Shown here one piece after another: positions 49,906 through 60,390 of a DNA stretch of 64,000 bases; position 1 is the stretch's first letter, and each line of letters opens with the position of its first letter. The DNA is taken from positions 124,001-188,000 of the forward strand of contig BCJU01000002.1 of NCBI GenBank assembly GCA_001600355.1, read 5' to 3'. The stretch comes from Meira nashicola (taxonomy: Eukaryota; Basidiomycota; Exobasidiomycetes; Exobasidiales; Brachybasidiaceae). The position numbers and the translations under genes were made by a program. The notes under the pieces were generated by a model. The model was not told the DNA's origin and did no database searches. It was given only the letters and a program-made list of their open reading frames with translations.

Positions 49906-52900
49906 ATGATCATGGATGGACGATATTCTCATCCTTATCAGAATGGAGAAGGAGGTCAAAGTAGTGCTTCTTTTGCATCTTCATCTAAATTACGACCTCC
50001 AACTTATCTTGCACAAGCACCTACATTTCCTCGTCAATCTTCGGGATCTTTGCGAAGGAGTGTGATAGGCGATACTAGCATCGATAGTTTACCAAGACAA
50101 TCAATTTCATCTTCAAACATCTCTCACAATGACACACATCATTCTTCCAACAGAAGGAGAGGAAGAAAGAGCGCTTTTGATACATTTGATGAATTGGGCT
50201 TTTGTAATGATTTAGCTTCAAAAATTGCAAATGAACTTGCTGCGAGACCTTCAAGAAATCCAAGAAGATCTGTACCTATCGATCCATGGCGTGGCACTAT
50301 TCCGGGCAGCACTCCACAAGCCAATGCAGATGATACGACTCAGAACGGCATTGAAGGTCAGGAACAAGAAGATGATGACAGCGACGATGAGGAGGATTCC
50401 GATTCCGATTCAGAAGATGGAGACGAAGATGAAGATGAAGAGCAGGAAGAAGGGGAGAATGTATTGGACGCTGAAAGAACTGAACGAACACGACTTGCAG
50501 CAGAAGCCTTTCTTCAACGTTTGGCCGAACGAGGACCGAATGGAGATATTGATGAATCAGAAAAAGGTTTGGAAAAGCAAGTGTTTGAAGTTTTTGGTGG
50601 AAATAGTGAAGGTCAAGAGATTCGTTCATCTACCGATCAACTTGAACAAGAGGATGTTTCACCAGAAGTAGCAATGCAAGTTGCTCAAATGCTACAAAAA
50701 TCTACAACGCAAAATGAACCTGGACAAAAGCCACTTATCGAAGAAGTTGATGAGCAGGAAAGTCAATCAGATACAGAACAAAACGAAATCTTGGCAGATA
50801 GCTCAATCGAATATGATCAGCTCAAAACCATATCAAGCGAAGCAGCGAGAAATCGTGATGAAGATGTGGAGGATGAAAGTGATAATGATTCCCTCTCTGG
50901 TGAAGCTGAGATCGAGGGCGAAGAGGAGGAGGATGACGACGAAGATGATGAATCCGAAGGAGTGGAAGAAGACTATTACGACGAACAACAACAACATCAA
51001 TATCTATATACACAGCCATCTCGAAGTGGCTCAATGGGAATTCATGGCTCCAATCAAGAAGATGCTATCAGTTTGCTTGACAGCGACGAAGAGGATGAAA
51101 TGCCTACCAACTCTCAGCCTGTCAATTATAATCGCATGGCGCACGATGCAGCTCAATACGAAAAATATCAAGATGGCTCGGACGATGAGCAAGAAGTCGA
51201 TGAAGGGGAGGACGAGGATGTAGAAGACGAAGATGACGAAATGGATGATGAGGATGAAGGAGAAGGGAATGCTCAAAACGGAATGGAAATGCTTGAAGAA
51301 GGCGACCATATTGTTCCTGCTGATGATGCAGTATTGTTCCAAAATAATCAGCAAGCTCCACCATTCGACCCTGCTTTCGCCGCATCAATGCCTGCCGATC
51401 CGTCTAATCTCTGGCAAAATTCTATACAGCAATCGATACAAGTATTGAACGAATTAACTCAAGCACCACCAGCTGTTTTTGACCAAAATCTGTCTTCCGA
51501 TCAACCTTCTTTCCCTTCATCGTTGCCTGAAGCAGCTTTTTCTCCTAATCTCTTTGAACAAGCTTTTCCAACATCTTCAGCAAATATTGACAATCAAGCA
51601 GTTCCACAATTGACACCACATAATTCGACGTGGTCCTCATTCCCTGTGCCTCCTTCACCAGCCCCCGTACCACCTCCACCTGCAGAAGCTGAAGCGATAG
51701 GTATGGCAGATGGTGAAGCATTATTGCAATTGAAAGCACAAGTTAATGAACAAGTGGAAGAAGATCAGCAAAGATCGCATAGAACATCTTTGAGCCCTGT
51801 ACCACCTTCTACTGTGATGACAACGCAAGCAAATCAAAGTACGGCCAGCACGCCCAAGCCAACAGCAGGTCATGTCAAAGACGGTAAAGATTTAGTCGAT
51901 CTAAAGAATGTTGTAAAAAGAGCGGCTGCACTTCGATCACAGCGTACTTCCGTTGCAAGCGATATTGGAACACCTCGAAATGATTTACCTACGCCTGGTG
52001 CAGTACAACCAATTGTGGAAGAAGATGAGCCGCTATCCCAACAATTCGAGCCACCAAACCCAGATCAAGATCTTGGTCAAGAGATTGAAATTACAGAAGT
52101 GCGTTCAACTGCCGGAGATCAAGCTGTTGAGCATTTGCTTATTCAACCTGATGTGGAAAGCGTTACTAGTCTTATTCACGAGCATGTTCCGGAAACGCAA
52201 GATGAAAGCTCGAGAGATCTTCATATTCGAGAAGTACTGATGGATACAGATGACAATGGTGCAAAAGATACTGAAGATACGGTTGCAGGTATCATTGAAG
52301 TCGAAGGAAGTGGATTACCCTTAGATGCCCCTGAAGTTCAAGCAGGAGTGAACGAAAGTGAAGAGCCTCAACACGAAGATTTGCAAGACCCAATCGAACT
52401 CGTCGAAGGGACGCTCGAAAATGTTGATGCAGTAAATACTCTCGATGCAGTCCTTGAGCAAGTCAAGGAAGATTTGGACGCTGCTGTCAAAGATGAAGGG
52501 TTGGAAGAAACAATGGAAATGGATCAGACTGTTCCAGAAATTGAAGTGAATGTGGAAGCACCAACTGCAGACGAGAATCTAGAAGCTAATGGATTGGTAA
52601 AGGAAGCGGAAGAAGCCATTGCAACCCCTATTGCGACTGAGAATATGGTGACGGAAGAACAGGAGCGCAAAGAAGAACCTGTCATCATGGATCAAAAGGC
52701 GGAAGAGATTCTCGCACAACAACTTCAAGTGCCAGAGGACGTTAGCATGCAAGAAGCTGAAAAACTATCTACAGATCAAGATGAAATCGAGGTCGCAGCA
52801 GATTCTTCTACAAAGGTAGGACCACGGCGTAGCGGACGAAAACGCGGAAGCATTAGCGAATCAATTGTCGAACACAATGTGGCGGATGAGGATGTACAGG

Positions 52901-53796
52901 CTCCTGAAAGTCGTAGAGAGACTCGATCTTCTACAAAGAGAGCAGCAAGTGAAGCACTTTCTACAAAGTCAGGACACGAAGCTGATCATAATCATCCAAT
53001 GCAATCATCGCCTCATTCTCATCGTAAACCACGTCGATCAGATCCGGATGGTGATTTAGCCGATTATGTACCTGAAGACGTTAGACGGAAACGAATGAGA
53101 AGTCGTACTCGATCACCAAGTGTTGCACGTGAGACTGTTGTGCCAACAAGTATTGGCATCCCGGACAAGTTACTCGACACGTCAATCTTGGAAGAAGATG
53201 AGGAAGAAGAAGAACAACAAGTTGCATCTCCTACGCCGGCCAAAGGAAAGCGTGGCAGAAAGCCAAAGAAGGAAATAGAAGCAGCTGAACAAAGTACAAA
53301 AGAAAGTTCCTCGAATCCTCTTGAGAATGAATTGCAAAGTGGTAAAACGAACAGTCCGAGGAAGAAGACCGAAGAAGAGAAAAAAATATACAAAAGGCAA
53401 CGTAAGAAAGACTACGATGACAGGAGGAAAAAGTCTACGAGAAACACAAAAGGCACAGATAGTAGTAGTGCTATGGGTGTAGGAGAAGAAGGACAAAATA
53501 TTGAGTCGCAGAACTCAAAAGATGATCCTGAGCCGGAAGTTGAGAAAGAAGTAGAAGCGGAAGCAGAGTTACCCAAGGAATCTGTCCAGCCAGAGCCAAC
53601 TCCTCCAATGCGTGTGACTAGACGTAGTACACGACAGCGAACGGAAGAGCAAGAAGCAGAAAACAGTCAAAGTCAAGGGGCAGATCAAAGTATGAATGAT
53701 GATGATGCTGGAACCGAACAACAGGATAAAGAAAAGGGTGAAGCTGAAAGACCTCGTCGTAAATCAGGGCGTCCAAGAGGCAGGGGTAAGAAGTAA
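49906..53796 (+). CDS. Large acidic nuclear protein with AT-hook-like tail, 1296 aa
   Basis: ATG at 49906, with a second Met two codons later. An N-terminal basic patch (NRRRGRKSAFDTFDELG) precedes a conserved-looking helix (FCNDLASKIANELAARP). Residues about 145-460 are extremely acidic, with several Asp/Glu runs (EDDDDEDDESEGVEEDYYDE). The middle is Pro/Ser/Gln-rich. The C-terminal 400 residues carry AT-hook-like or basic nuclear blocks: PRRSGRKRGS, AKGKRGRKPKKE, and the end RRKSGRPRGRGKK. This suggests a chromatin-associated or histone-handling protein. I do not recognise the family. The donor-like sequence just upstream of the ATG leaves the exact start open. Confidence 0.72.
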   Translation: MIMDGRYSHPYQNGEGGQSSASFASSSKLRPPTYLAQAPTFPRQSSGSLRRSVIGDTSIDSLPRQSISSSNISHNDTHHSSNRRRGRKSAFDTFDELGFCNDLASKIANELAARPSRNPRRSVPIDPWRGTIPGSTPQANADDTTQNGIEGQEQEDDDSDDEEDSDSDSEDGDEDEDEEQEEGENVLDAERTERTRLAAEAFLQRLAERGPNGDIDESEKGLEKQVFEVFGGNSEGQEIRSSTDQLEQEDVSPEVAMQVAQMLQKSTTQNEPGQKPLIEEVDEQESQSDTEQNEILADSSIEYDQLKTISSEAARNRDEDVEDESDNDSLSGEAEIEGEEEEDDDEDDESEGVEEDYYDEQQQHQYLYTQPSRSGSMGIHGSNQEDAISLLDSDEEDEMPTNSQPVNYNRMAHDAAQYEKYQDGSDDEQEVDEGEDEDVEDEDDEMDDEDEGEGNAQNGMEMLEEGDHIVPADDAVLFQNNQQAPPFDPAFAASMPADPSNLWQNSIQQSIQVLNELTQAPPAVFDQNLSSDQPSFPSSLPEAAFSPNLFEQAFPTSSANIDNQAVPQLTPHNSTWSSFPVPPSPAPVPPPPAEAEAIGMADGEALLQLKAQVNEQVEEDQQRSHRTSLSPVPPSTVMTTQANQSTASTPKPTAGHVKDGKDLVDLKNVVKRAAALRSQRTSVASDIGTPRNDLPTPGAVQPIVEEDEPLSQQFEPPNPDQDLGQEIEITEVRSTAGDQAVEHLLIQPDVESVTSLIHEHVPETQDESSRDLHIREVLMDTDDNGAKDTEDTVAGIIEVEGSGLPLDAPEVQAGVNESEEPQHEDLQDPIELVEGTLENVDAVNTLDAVLEQVKEDLDAAVKDEGLEETMEMDQTVPEIEVNVEAPTADENLEANGLVKEAEEAIATPIATENMVTEEQERKEEPVIMDQKAEEILAQQLQVPEDVSMQEAEKLSTDQDEIEVAADSSTKVGPRRSGRKRGSISESIVEHNVADEDVQAPESRRETRSSTKRAASEALSTKSGHEADHNHPMQSSPHSHRKPRRSDPDGDLADYVPEDVRRKRMRSRTRSPSVARETVVPTSIGIPDKLLDTSILEEDEEEEEQQVASPTPAKGKRGRKPKKEIEAAEQSTKESSSNPLENELQSGKTNSPRKKTEEEKKIYKRQRKKDYDDRRKKSTRNTKGTDSSSAMGVGEEGQNIESQNSKDDPEPEVEKEVEAEAELPKESVQPEPTPPMRVTRRSTRQRTEEQEAENSQSQGADQSMNDDDAGTEQQDKEKGEAERPRRKSGRPRGRGKK

Positions 53797-53891
53797 GGGA
53801 AAGGGACCATTCCACACCAATTGTACCTGTACGAAACAAGCTAAACAATGAGCATTGTAATGTTAATTGATGTACATCTATTTGAATATGT

Positions 53892-55010
53892 TTATGATAC
53901 ATTTGTGCCTTGAATTAAACTTTGATAAGATCTTTTCACGTGAGGAAATCTTTCGATAGAAGTCACAGGAAGACAATAAACAGGATCAATTTCTTGCAAT
54001 CCATCCGAATGCGGAAGACCAAGCATTCCCAATCCAGCCACTCCAAAAAGAGTATGAAAAACGTCGGCCACATTATCCGGTCTATCTGAAATTCCACCAT
54101 TATCGGGATCTTGACAATTTAAAATGAATTTTGCCAATTTTTCTCCATTTATCCAATCAAGTTTTCCAAACATAGCAAGAGCCGATAAAACCCACCAAGA
54201 GTAACAAACGTCTTCTAACTTTTGTGGTCTTCCATTTAATCCTCCGTTTGGTAATTGTCTTTCGCTTAACCAACGTTCATGTTTTTTTCTTTGATTTGAT
54301 TTTAAACAATTCACACCACCTAAAATTCGTAATGCGCCAATAGAAACGAAAGATTGAGATGCATGTGATTCCGATCCTGCAATTCTTCCGAATCCTCCAT
54401 CGAAATTATAACATGCAAGGATTGCATCTATTGTCTTTTTACGATCTATTCTTGTTAATGGTTCGTATATCCGTACTCCATCTTCTGTTTCTAATCCTTT
54501 TTCCGTTTGAACATCTTTGCTTGTTGTGCTTAACAAGCAAAGCGTACTTATTGCGCAATACAAAAATCTAGTATCATATTCAAGTTTCGTAGAATCTCCT
54601 GCGAATTCACCTGTTTGTTGATCTTGTAAAGATGTAACAAAATTTATAATTCGATCTCTTCGACTTTGTCCACTTTGATCGTTCGGTGTTATTTCGTCCA
54701 ATTTTTCCAAACTTTCATACATGAATAAAATTTGAACAGCGCTCAAAGTTGCTAAAATATGTGAATCATGTCCTGGATGTGCACCAAATCCACCTTCTCG
54801 TATATCAAAACAATCTAAAACGTATGCAATCACATCTTGTTTTGGTAATGCATCAGGTGAACCTAATAAATGCAATGCAGTTAATGCCCAATAAATTGCA
54901 TTTAATCGTAAATGTGTGGTTAAATGATATGTTAATGAAGTCGTATGTGATGCCAATGCTACGATATAGTTAACATGAAGAGATTTGTGTAATGTTGATT
55001 GAGATGTCAT
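53892..55010 (-). CDS. BET2: Rab geranylgeranyltransferase beta subunit
   Basis: 372 aa from the ATG at 55010 (MTSQSTLHKS); upstream codons start with TTG. Prenyltransferase repeats are clear: GGFGAHPGHDSHILATLSAVQ, YNFDGGFGRIAGSESHASQSF and LPNGGLNGRPQKLEDVCYSWWVL. The zinc ligands are Asp and Cys in LEDVCYSWW and His in DVFHTLFGVAGL. The final GVAGLGMLG fits Bet2/RabGGTB. Family knowledge: with Bet4 and the Rab escort protein it adds geranylgeranyl groups to Rab GTPases. The length is about 40 residues above average, partly from an insert near residues 190-205. Convergent with the acidic protein gene across 95 nt. An ACGCGT box lies at 55096-55101, 86 bp upstream. Confidence 0.93.
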   Translation of the reverse strand: MTSQSTLHKSLHVNYIVALASHTTSLTYHLTTHLRLNAIYWALTALHLLGSPDALPKQDVIAYVLDCFDIREGGFGAHPGHDSHILATLSAVQILFMYESLEKLDEITPNDQSGQSRRDRIINFVTSLQDQQTGEFAGDSTKLEYDTRFLYCAISTLCLLSTTSKDVQTEKGLETEDGVRIYEPLTRIDRKKTIDAILACYNFDGGFGRIAGSESHASQSFVSIGALRILGGVNCLKSNQRKKHERWLSERQLPNGGLNGRPQKLEDVCYSWWVLSALAMFGKLDWINGEKLAKFILNCQDPDNGGISDRPDNVADVFHTLFGVAGLGMLGLPHSDGLQEIDPVYCLPVTSIERFPHVKRSYQSLIQGTNVS

Positions 55011-55185
55011 TGCAACCTCTTGATTGATTTGATTGATGTTTGGAAAGGAAGAGAGAATGTATGCAAGCCGAAAAGCCAAGAGAAAGCTTATTTTTACGCG
55101 TGGCTCGAGCGTAAACAGCGAAACACACGTTCAATAAATTCAAAGAAGGGGCTTATTGCATTTCCATCATCTATGAGAAAGGGTA

Positions 55186-56339
55186 TCAAAATCCATCGCA
55201 TTGCTCTTCACACCATCGCCAAGTACTTTTGATATTGTCAACATCTAGAGCAGCTTTATGTGGTTTTGCAAAACGTGCGATTGGGGTGATATAAGCATGT
55301 TGCAAACTGTCTATTGTGATTCTTTCATCGACAGGTTGAGTGGCACCAAAGAGAATCGTTGTACAACCTTCATCTAATGTTTCTTTTGGTAACATTTTAA
55401 TGAATTTGACGTGAAAATCTGGAATATTTCGAAAGAATTTCGTTTCAACAATCCCGGGTGAAGCTGTACAACCAATTATCTTTTCATTTTCGTTTAATTT
55501 TGCATTCATTTCATCAGCCCATGCGAATGATAGATGCATTATTCCCAATTTACTACGACCATATAACTCTGGACCGGATACTTGCAAAGCTGCTTGATCG
55601 CTTGGATTCCATTTCTTTCGATATGATTCACTCATTTGTTCGTGTGACATAGAAGATACTGTCACAATTCTCACGCTACCGGGTATAGAGTCAGGTTGTT
55701 TTGCAGCAGTAAGGATTAATGGCTGTAGAAGTTTGATAAGGAAATGATGTCCTAAAACACCAACTCCAAAGTTTAACTCATGTTCTTGAGCAGTTAGGTA
55801 TAATGGAAATAGAGGATGCTTCTTGCTTGATTCTTCAGCATTCTTTCCTTGGCGATGCACTTGAACACCAGCGTTACAAATCAGGATATGTATCTGGGCG
55901 AGCAAAGATGGGCTGATCAGTTAGAGATAAAAGATTGATGACACAATTCATTCTTTCAACTTACTGCTTCTTCTTTCTGCTTGATCTCTTCGGCAGCTTT
56001 ACGAACAGAAGACAAATCTGCGAAATCACATTTGACAAAGACAGAATGTCCTCCTGGTATTCTACCTTTTTCTATCTTTTCTGCTTCCTGATTAAGATCT
56101 TTAGCGTATTGTTGCCCTTTTTCTGTATTTCTTGCGAGCATATATACTTTTGCTCCTTTATTGATTAAATGTTTAGAAATTCCTTCACCAAGACCGGAAG
56201 TTGTACCTGTGACAATGATCACTTTACCAGTCAAAACAGGCATATCATTCGTTAAATTCCAGCAATCAGGATTCTTTCTATCACGTTTGGTATTATTATG
56301 TGATTGAAAGATCACTTTCATATCGTTTATTAGACCCAT
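55186..56339 (-). CDS. Short-chain dehydrogenase/reductase, two exons
   Basis: Exon 1 56339-55965 and exon 2 55893-55186. The 71-nt intron has a GTAAGT donor and a CAG acceptor and falls in phase 0, just before the NAG motif. The product is 360 aa. The cofactor site is VTGTTSGLGEG near residues 40-50, then ILICNAGVQ, VTVSSMSHEQ with the catalytic Ser, and YGRSKLGIMHLSFAW with Tyr and Lys. The layout fits retinol-dehydrogenase-like or WWOX-like SDRs, which use NADP(H) on lipids, steroids or small carbonyls. The substrate is unknown. The start at 56339 (MGLINDMKV) is the first ATG; four earlier codons begin with TTG. Confidence 0.88.
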
Positions 56340-56567
56340 GATGAATAACAAGTGATATGGAAGTTGACAGGTAACAGTTGATGTTATTTTTTTACACTAA
56401 TGCACCTCTTTCCTAGGAGAACAAAGCTCAATCCGATTTACACCGATCGATGCCCCTGCAGCGCGTTTTTTGAAGAAGTATGAATATGGTAAATTGGATG
56501 ATATGAATAAATAAAGTACATTGCAGAAAGGAATATTATAAAGAGTCCATTATTGTGAACCAACACT

Positions 56568-57056
56568 TCAATTGGTAGTGTTAGATCTTTGATAGGTAAA
56601 TTCTTGTTCGAAAGTATACAAATAAGTCACATCACCTCCATGTGGACCTTTTTGAGTATATTCAATTATACCTAAAAAGATTAATTCATCACCTTTATAA
56701 AAGTTTGTTAAAGTTAAATCAGGAATTTTAGTTGAATAACTCAACTTTTCTCCTGCAAAATAAGGTTTTGGTTGATCAACTTGAACAAAAGCACCACCAC
56801 TTGGATAACCAATTTGAAGATTTACGGATGTTGGACGAATATTTTGAGTATCTGGACAATTTTGAACATAACTGACTGTAATGTCATCATTATATGCTAC
56901 CGTTGCAGGATGTGTTACGTTGAAAACACCAAACCTGGCTGCTTCTGGACATGAAAATCTTGGTTGTAATGCAGCTGCTTTTGCTTTGCTGGTCATCATT
57001 AATAAAGAAGCAGCACTTGCTACAGAAGCCAAAGTGGAAAACGTGGTAAGTTGCAT
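56568..57056 (-). CDS. Secreted protein, 162 aa, beta-rich
   Basis: Start at the ATG at 57056 (MQLTTFSTLASV), which gives a signal peptide of about 25-30 residues ending near KAKA; earlier codons start with TTG. The mature part contains two Cys (FSCPEA and QNCPD), which may form one disulfide. The pattern DDITVSYVQNCP, then GGAFVQVDQPKPYFAGEKLSYSTKIP, alternates like an Ig-like beta sandwich. It resembles small secreted basidiomycete proteins of unknown function. The TATA box is TATAAAAAG at 57149-57141 (minus strand), 85-93 bp upstream. Unlike the basic secreted set it is not Lys/Arg-rich. Confidence 0.72.
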   Translation of the reverse strand: MQLTTFSTLASVASAASLLMMTSKAKAAALQPRFSCPEAARFGVFNVTHPATVAYNDDITVSYVQNCPDTQNIRPTSVNLQIGYPSGGAFVQVDQPKPYFAGEKLSYSTKIPDLTLTNFYKGDELIFLGIIEYTQKGPHGGDVTYLYTFEQEFTYQRSNTTN

Positions 57057-58249
57057 ATTTGATTGATTGATTGATTGCAAAAGGATATAAAAAGTTGATG
57101 GGGAAGTAATATATTTTTTAACTAATAATCAAAAACCCCCCTTTTTATACTTTTCCTTTCCTAAACCACATTCTACATATCTTATTTCGATTGTTTATTG
57201 ACACCATAGCGGGAATATTTATGAGCGTCATGATTGAAATAATTGTCATCGGAAGTGAGTGGCTAGCGTAAATTTACAAGGTACCTCCGCGAATTTTTAT
57301 AAATTTATGTTAATACAGTTTAGGAATCGCGTTGGGTGAGCGTGTATTTGTGCCGATAACTTAAGTGTCTATGGAAAGCCGGGGTTTGATGCCGAACAGA
57401 ATGGACTTGATTAGTAAGAATAAGAGGATTGTTTTGCTGTTCATATAAAAAGTGATTAGTAAGAATATTTCAATCATAACCGGCTTTTTAATTGCAAAAG
57501 CCGGTTATGATAAATAAAGGTGATTAACAATTTATCAGATTGTTTGACTTTCAACGCATCAGACGACAACGGATCGTTTTATTGTTCTTTCCGTCTTTCA
57601 AATAAGCTAAGCATCATTATAGCCCCGCAGTGCCTGAAATGTATGCATGTCGTTTCATTGTTTTCAAGTATAAAAGTTTTATCTGGGGTCTTATTAATCC
57701 CCACATTGAAATCAATTCGAATCTTCGGCGTCTTGCAATGAAAGTGCGTGACATATTCTTTCAGAATCACGTACGCACGTAATCAAACTATGATTAAATT
57801 TATCCGTTTCGTGGGCAACAAAACAAAATAGAATAAAAAGTGCGGGAATTTATTTAAAAAAGAAGAAACGCGCGTCCGCATGTACGGTTCCGCACGTAAT
57901 CATTCACATAGAGCACATTCATGCAGACATTTAGGAAAGCGTCGGAAAGAATGATGAATATGCAAAGTCCACGGAAAATACAATAGACTGCCCCACAGTG
58001 AAAATATGCTTGGATCGACAATGTACGTAGGTAAAAAAGAAAGATTCACATGCATGATTTAGCGTTTCGTTGCGGAGTATTTTTATTGATTGGACTAAAA
58101 TTCTCCTGCTGGTCTTCCGCCTTCTTCTCATTAGAATAAGAATAAGATTATGATCTGGTGTGAATGTATTTAATAGAACAAACGTTGATGTTTTTATCAA
58201 AATCAACTTGTCTTTCATCCCCCTCTCATCTCCTCATCCTATAATCATC
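57057..58249. other. Intergenic region with a perfect 16-bp hairpin
   Basis: 1.2 kb between divergent genes. A 39-nt hairpin is listed separately. TGATTAGTAAGAATA occurs twice (about 57408 and 57452). Further right the DNA is richer in CpG (AACGCGCGTCCGCATG near 57868). Open frames here are short and featureless. An upstream extension of the FAD oxidase frame from 58160 begins with GTG. Confidence 0.45.
57473..57511. repeat. Perfect inverted repeat (hairpin), 16-bp arms, 7-nt loop
   Basis: Arms ATCATAACCGGCTTTT and AAAAGCCGGTTATGAT around TAATTGC. No gene reads into it directly. Confidence 0.9.
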
Positions 58250-59782
58250 ATGCAATTATTTCAATTGCAATTATCAGCCTTGATTGGTTTGGCAATATGG
58301 ACAAGTTCAGTTTCAGCTTTATTTCCTGCAACGAATGCAACCAAATCAGCCGGACAACAAGCATGTAGTCAATTAAGTAAACAATTAGGAAATAAAGTTG
58401 CAACTGTTGCAATTGATCCATCTTTTATAAGTTCGACAACATATTATTATAGTCAAGAACAAGTTCAAAATAAACCTTCTTGTGTTGTTGCACCGACGGC
58501 ATATAGTGATGTTCAATCAGCTATGAAAACTATTCGTCAATTCAACTCAACTCTTGCAATTAAAGCAGGTGGACATCAAACTAATAACTACTGGTCAAGT
58601 GTTGCAGGAGGAGTTTTAATTGATTTTAAAAATATGAAATCAAAATCTTACGTTCCAGGAGCAACTACAGGATACTTTCAACCAGGTAATAGATGGGATG
58701 ATTCTTATCAATACTTTTCACAATTTGGCGTAATTCCTGTTGGTGGCCGTTTAGGTGGAGTTGGTTCAGGTTTAGCAATAGGTGGTGGTTTATCTTTCTT
58801 ATCAGCTCAATATGGTTTAGCATGCGATCAATTCGTTCAACTTGACGTTGTCTTACCTGATGGTTCTTTAGTCACAGCAACAAAAGATAATCAATATAGT
58901 GATTTATTGTTCGCAATAAAAGGTGGTGGTAATCAATTCGGAATAGTTGTTGGTTATACAGTTCAAGTTTATCCACAAGATCCAGAAGTTTATGGTGGTT
59001 TATTAATTTATGGTGCAGATCAAATTGATGCTGTTTACGATGAAGTTTTAAAATTCACAAATGAAAATACAGACCCAAAAGCTGCAGTAATTGCAACTTT
59101 AGATGTTATTGGACTTCCATACGCACTTGATCTAGTTACTTATCCTGTCTTGAAAGGTTTAACAACTTTTATCATCTTATTCAACGTTTACAACGGTCCA
59201 GACGGTCAAGCAATCTTTAAACCATTTGAAGATATTCCACATTTATTAGACACACGTAAAAAACAACCTTATACTTCCGTTGCAAGTATGGTTGATATTG
59301 GTCATTTCTCTTCAGGAAGTGTTTCTTATCGTGCCGGAAGTCATAACAGTAATACACCTTCTTCCGCCGCAACATTAAAATCTGCAATTCAAAATTTCCG
59401 TGATTTCGCTGAATCTGCACATGGAACATATGATATTTTAAGTTTTGACGTTCAACCTGTTCCTGCATCTTTAGTTGAACAAAGTAGATCAAGAGGTGGA
59501 AATGCACAAGATAGCGTTGATGGACCTTATTATTGGATTAATTATTTACATAGCAGTTTACCTGGTTTAAACGTTGGAGTTCAAAAAGCTTTAGCTGATA
59601 TGAAAGTTGCAGTTGAAAAGACTCCAAATAATTCTTCTCTACCAATCTTTTTAAATGACGCAAATGCAGATCAACCAATCTTACAATCTTATCGTGCTTA
59701 CGATAAACTTAAAGCTGCAAAAGCAAAATACGATCCTACCAATTATTTCGCAACTCACATGGGAGGACCAAGATTTACTTAA
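58250..59782 (+). CDS. Secreted FAD-linked oxidase, berberine-bridge type
   Basis: 510 aa from the ATG at 58250 (MQLFQLQLSALIGLAIWTSSVSA is a clear signal peptide). The FAD-binding type 4 domain covers residues about 65-240: KPSCVVAPTAYSDVQSAM, then IKAGGHQTNNYWSS with the His expected to link FAD, and PVGGRLGGVGSGLAIGGGLSFLS. The C-terminal BBE motif is YDPTNYFATHMGGP. Family knowledge: such enzymes oxidise sugars, alkaloids or phenolic alcohols and make hydrogen peroxide. The usual second FAD-linking Cys (G-x-C-x-x-x-G region) seems replaced: the sequence near 58770-58830 reads GGGLSFLSAQYGLACDQ, so a single covalent link is likely. Substrate unknown. Confidence 0.9.
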   Translation: MQLFQLQLSALIGLAIWTSSVSALFPATNATKSAGQQACSQLSKQLGNKVATVAIDPSFISSTTYYYSQEQVQNKPSCVVAPTAYSDVQSAMKTIRQFNSTLAIKAGGHQTNNYWSSVAGGVLIDFKNMKSKSYVPGATTGYFQPGNRWDDSYQYFSQFGVIPVGGRLGGVGSGLAIGGGLSFLSAQYGLACDQFVQLDVVLPDGSLVTATKDNQYSDLLFAIKGGGNQFGIVVGYTVQVYPQDPEVYGGLLIYGADQIDAVYDEVLKFTNENTDPKAAVIATLDVIGLPYALDLVTYPVLKGLTTFIILFNVYNGPDGQAIFKPFEDIPHLLDTRKKQPYTSVASMVDIGHFSSGSVSYRAGSHNSNTPSSAATLKSAIQNFRDFAESAHGTYDILSFDVQPVPASLVEQSRSRGGNAQDSVDGPYYWINYLHSSLPGLNVGVQKALADMKVAVEKTPNNSSLPIFLNDANADQPILQSYRAYDKLKAAKAKYDPTNYFATHMGGPRFT

Positions 59783-59857
59783 AATACAGGGTTTTTGTAT
59801 TTACACTTCATTTTTAAAATGTATACACAATATAGCCCCGATCATCTGAAACTTGAA

Positions 59858-59863
59858 TATAAA
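59858..59863 (+). promoter_or_regulatory. TATA box of the gene at 59914
   Basis: TATAAA 56 bp before the ATG; TGTATACACA, a variant of the shared element, lies at 59820-59829. Confidence 0.5.
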
Positions 59864-59913
59864 CGAAAACACAATCAATTGTATGATTAACATTAACATC
59901 CATCTTTTCAATC

Positions 59914-60246
59914 ATGCTTTGGTTAATTCCATTTAAGTTTTTGATCATAAGCGCAGTCATGTTCTTATCTTCTACCGCATCTATAAAGCAAGAAATTCCA
60001 GACTTAAACATTGCTATTGGAATAGAAGATGACATTCAACCACCGCACGGATTCCGAACAAAGACAGTCAAGGATAAAAAACTACATGCACTTTTGAAAA
60101 TACAAAAAAAACTTCGAACTACACCTGCTGGGCAGAATGTTCGTCCGTTCACGGAAAAAGAACAAAAGTTTCAAAAGATGATCAAAATTCAAAAACATAT
60201 TCCAATCAGCCTAAAGTTTCACCTTCAGATCCACAACAGAGAGTGA
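59914..60246 (+). CDS. Small basic secreted protein with DLN core, 110 aa
   Basis: ATG at 59914. Signal peptide residues 1-23 (LIPFKFLIISAVMFLSSTAS). The mature protein starts IKQEIPDLNIAIGIEDD, with DLN at residues 30-32, close to the DLNEPPIEDE of the gene at 60984. The rest is Lys-rich (KTVKDKKLHALLKIQKKLR; EKEQKFQKMIKIQKHIP), giving two amphipathic basic helices. No cysteines. First of three tandem secreted genes. It may be a shortened member, since it ends soon after the basic helix. Function unknown. Confidence 0.68.
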   Translation: MLWLIPFKFLIISAVMFLSSTASIKQEIPDLNIAIGIEDDIQPPHGFRTKTVKDKKLHALLKIQKKLRTTPAGQNVRPFTEKEQKFQKMIKIQKHIPISLKFHLQIHNRE

Positions 60247-60390
60247 GAGCAAAAACAAAACCACAATATCCCACTTATTCATAAATGTTATACTTCAAGA
60301 CAGCACAAATCATACACATTTATATAATATTGTTGCTGTGTCTTTAGGCGTCAGGCGGTGATATATCGTCGGTCAGGATCGGTGTGGCAA

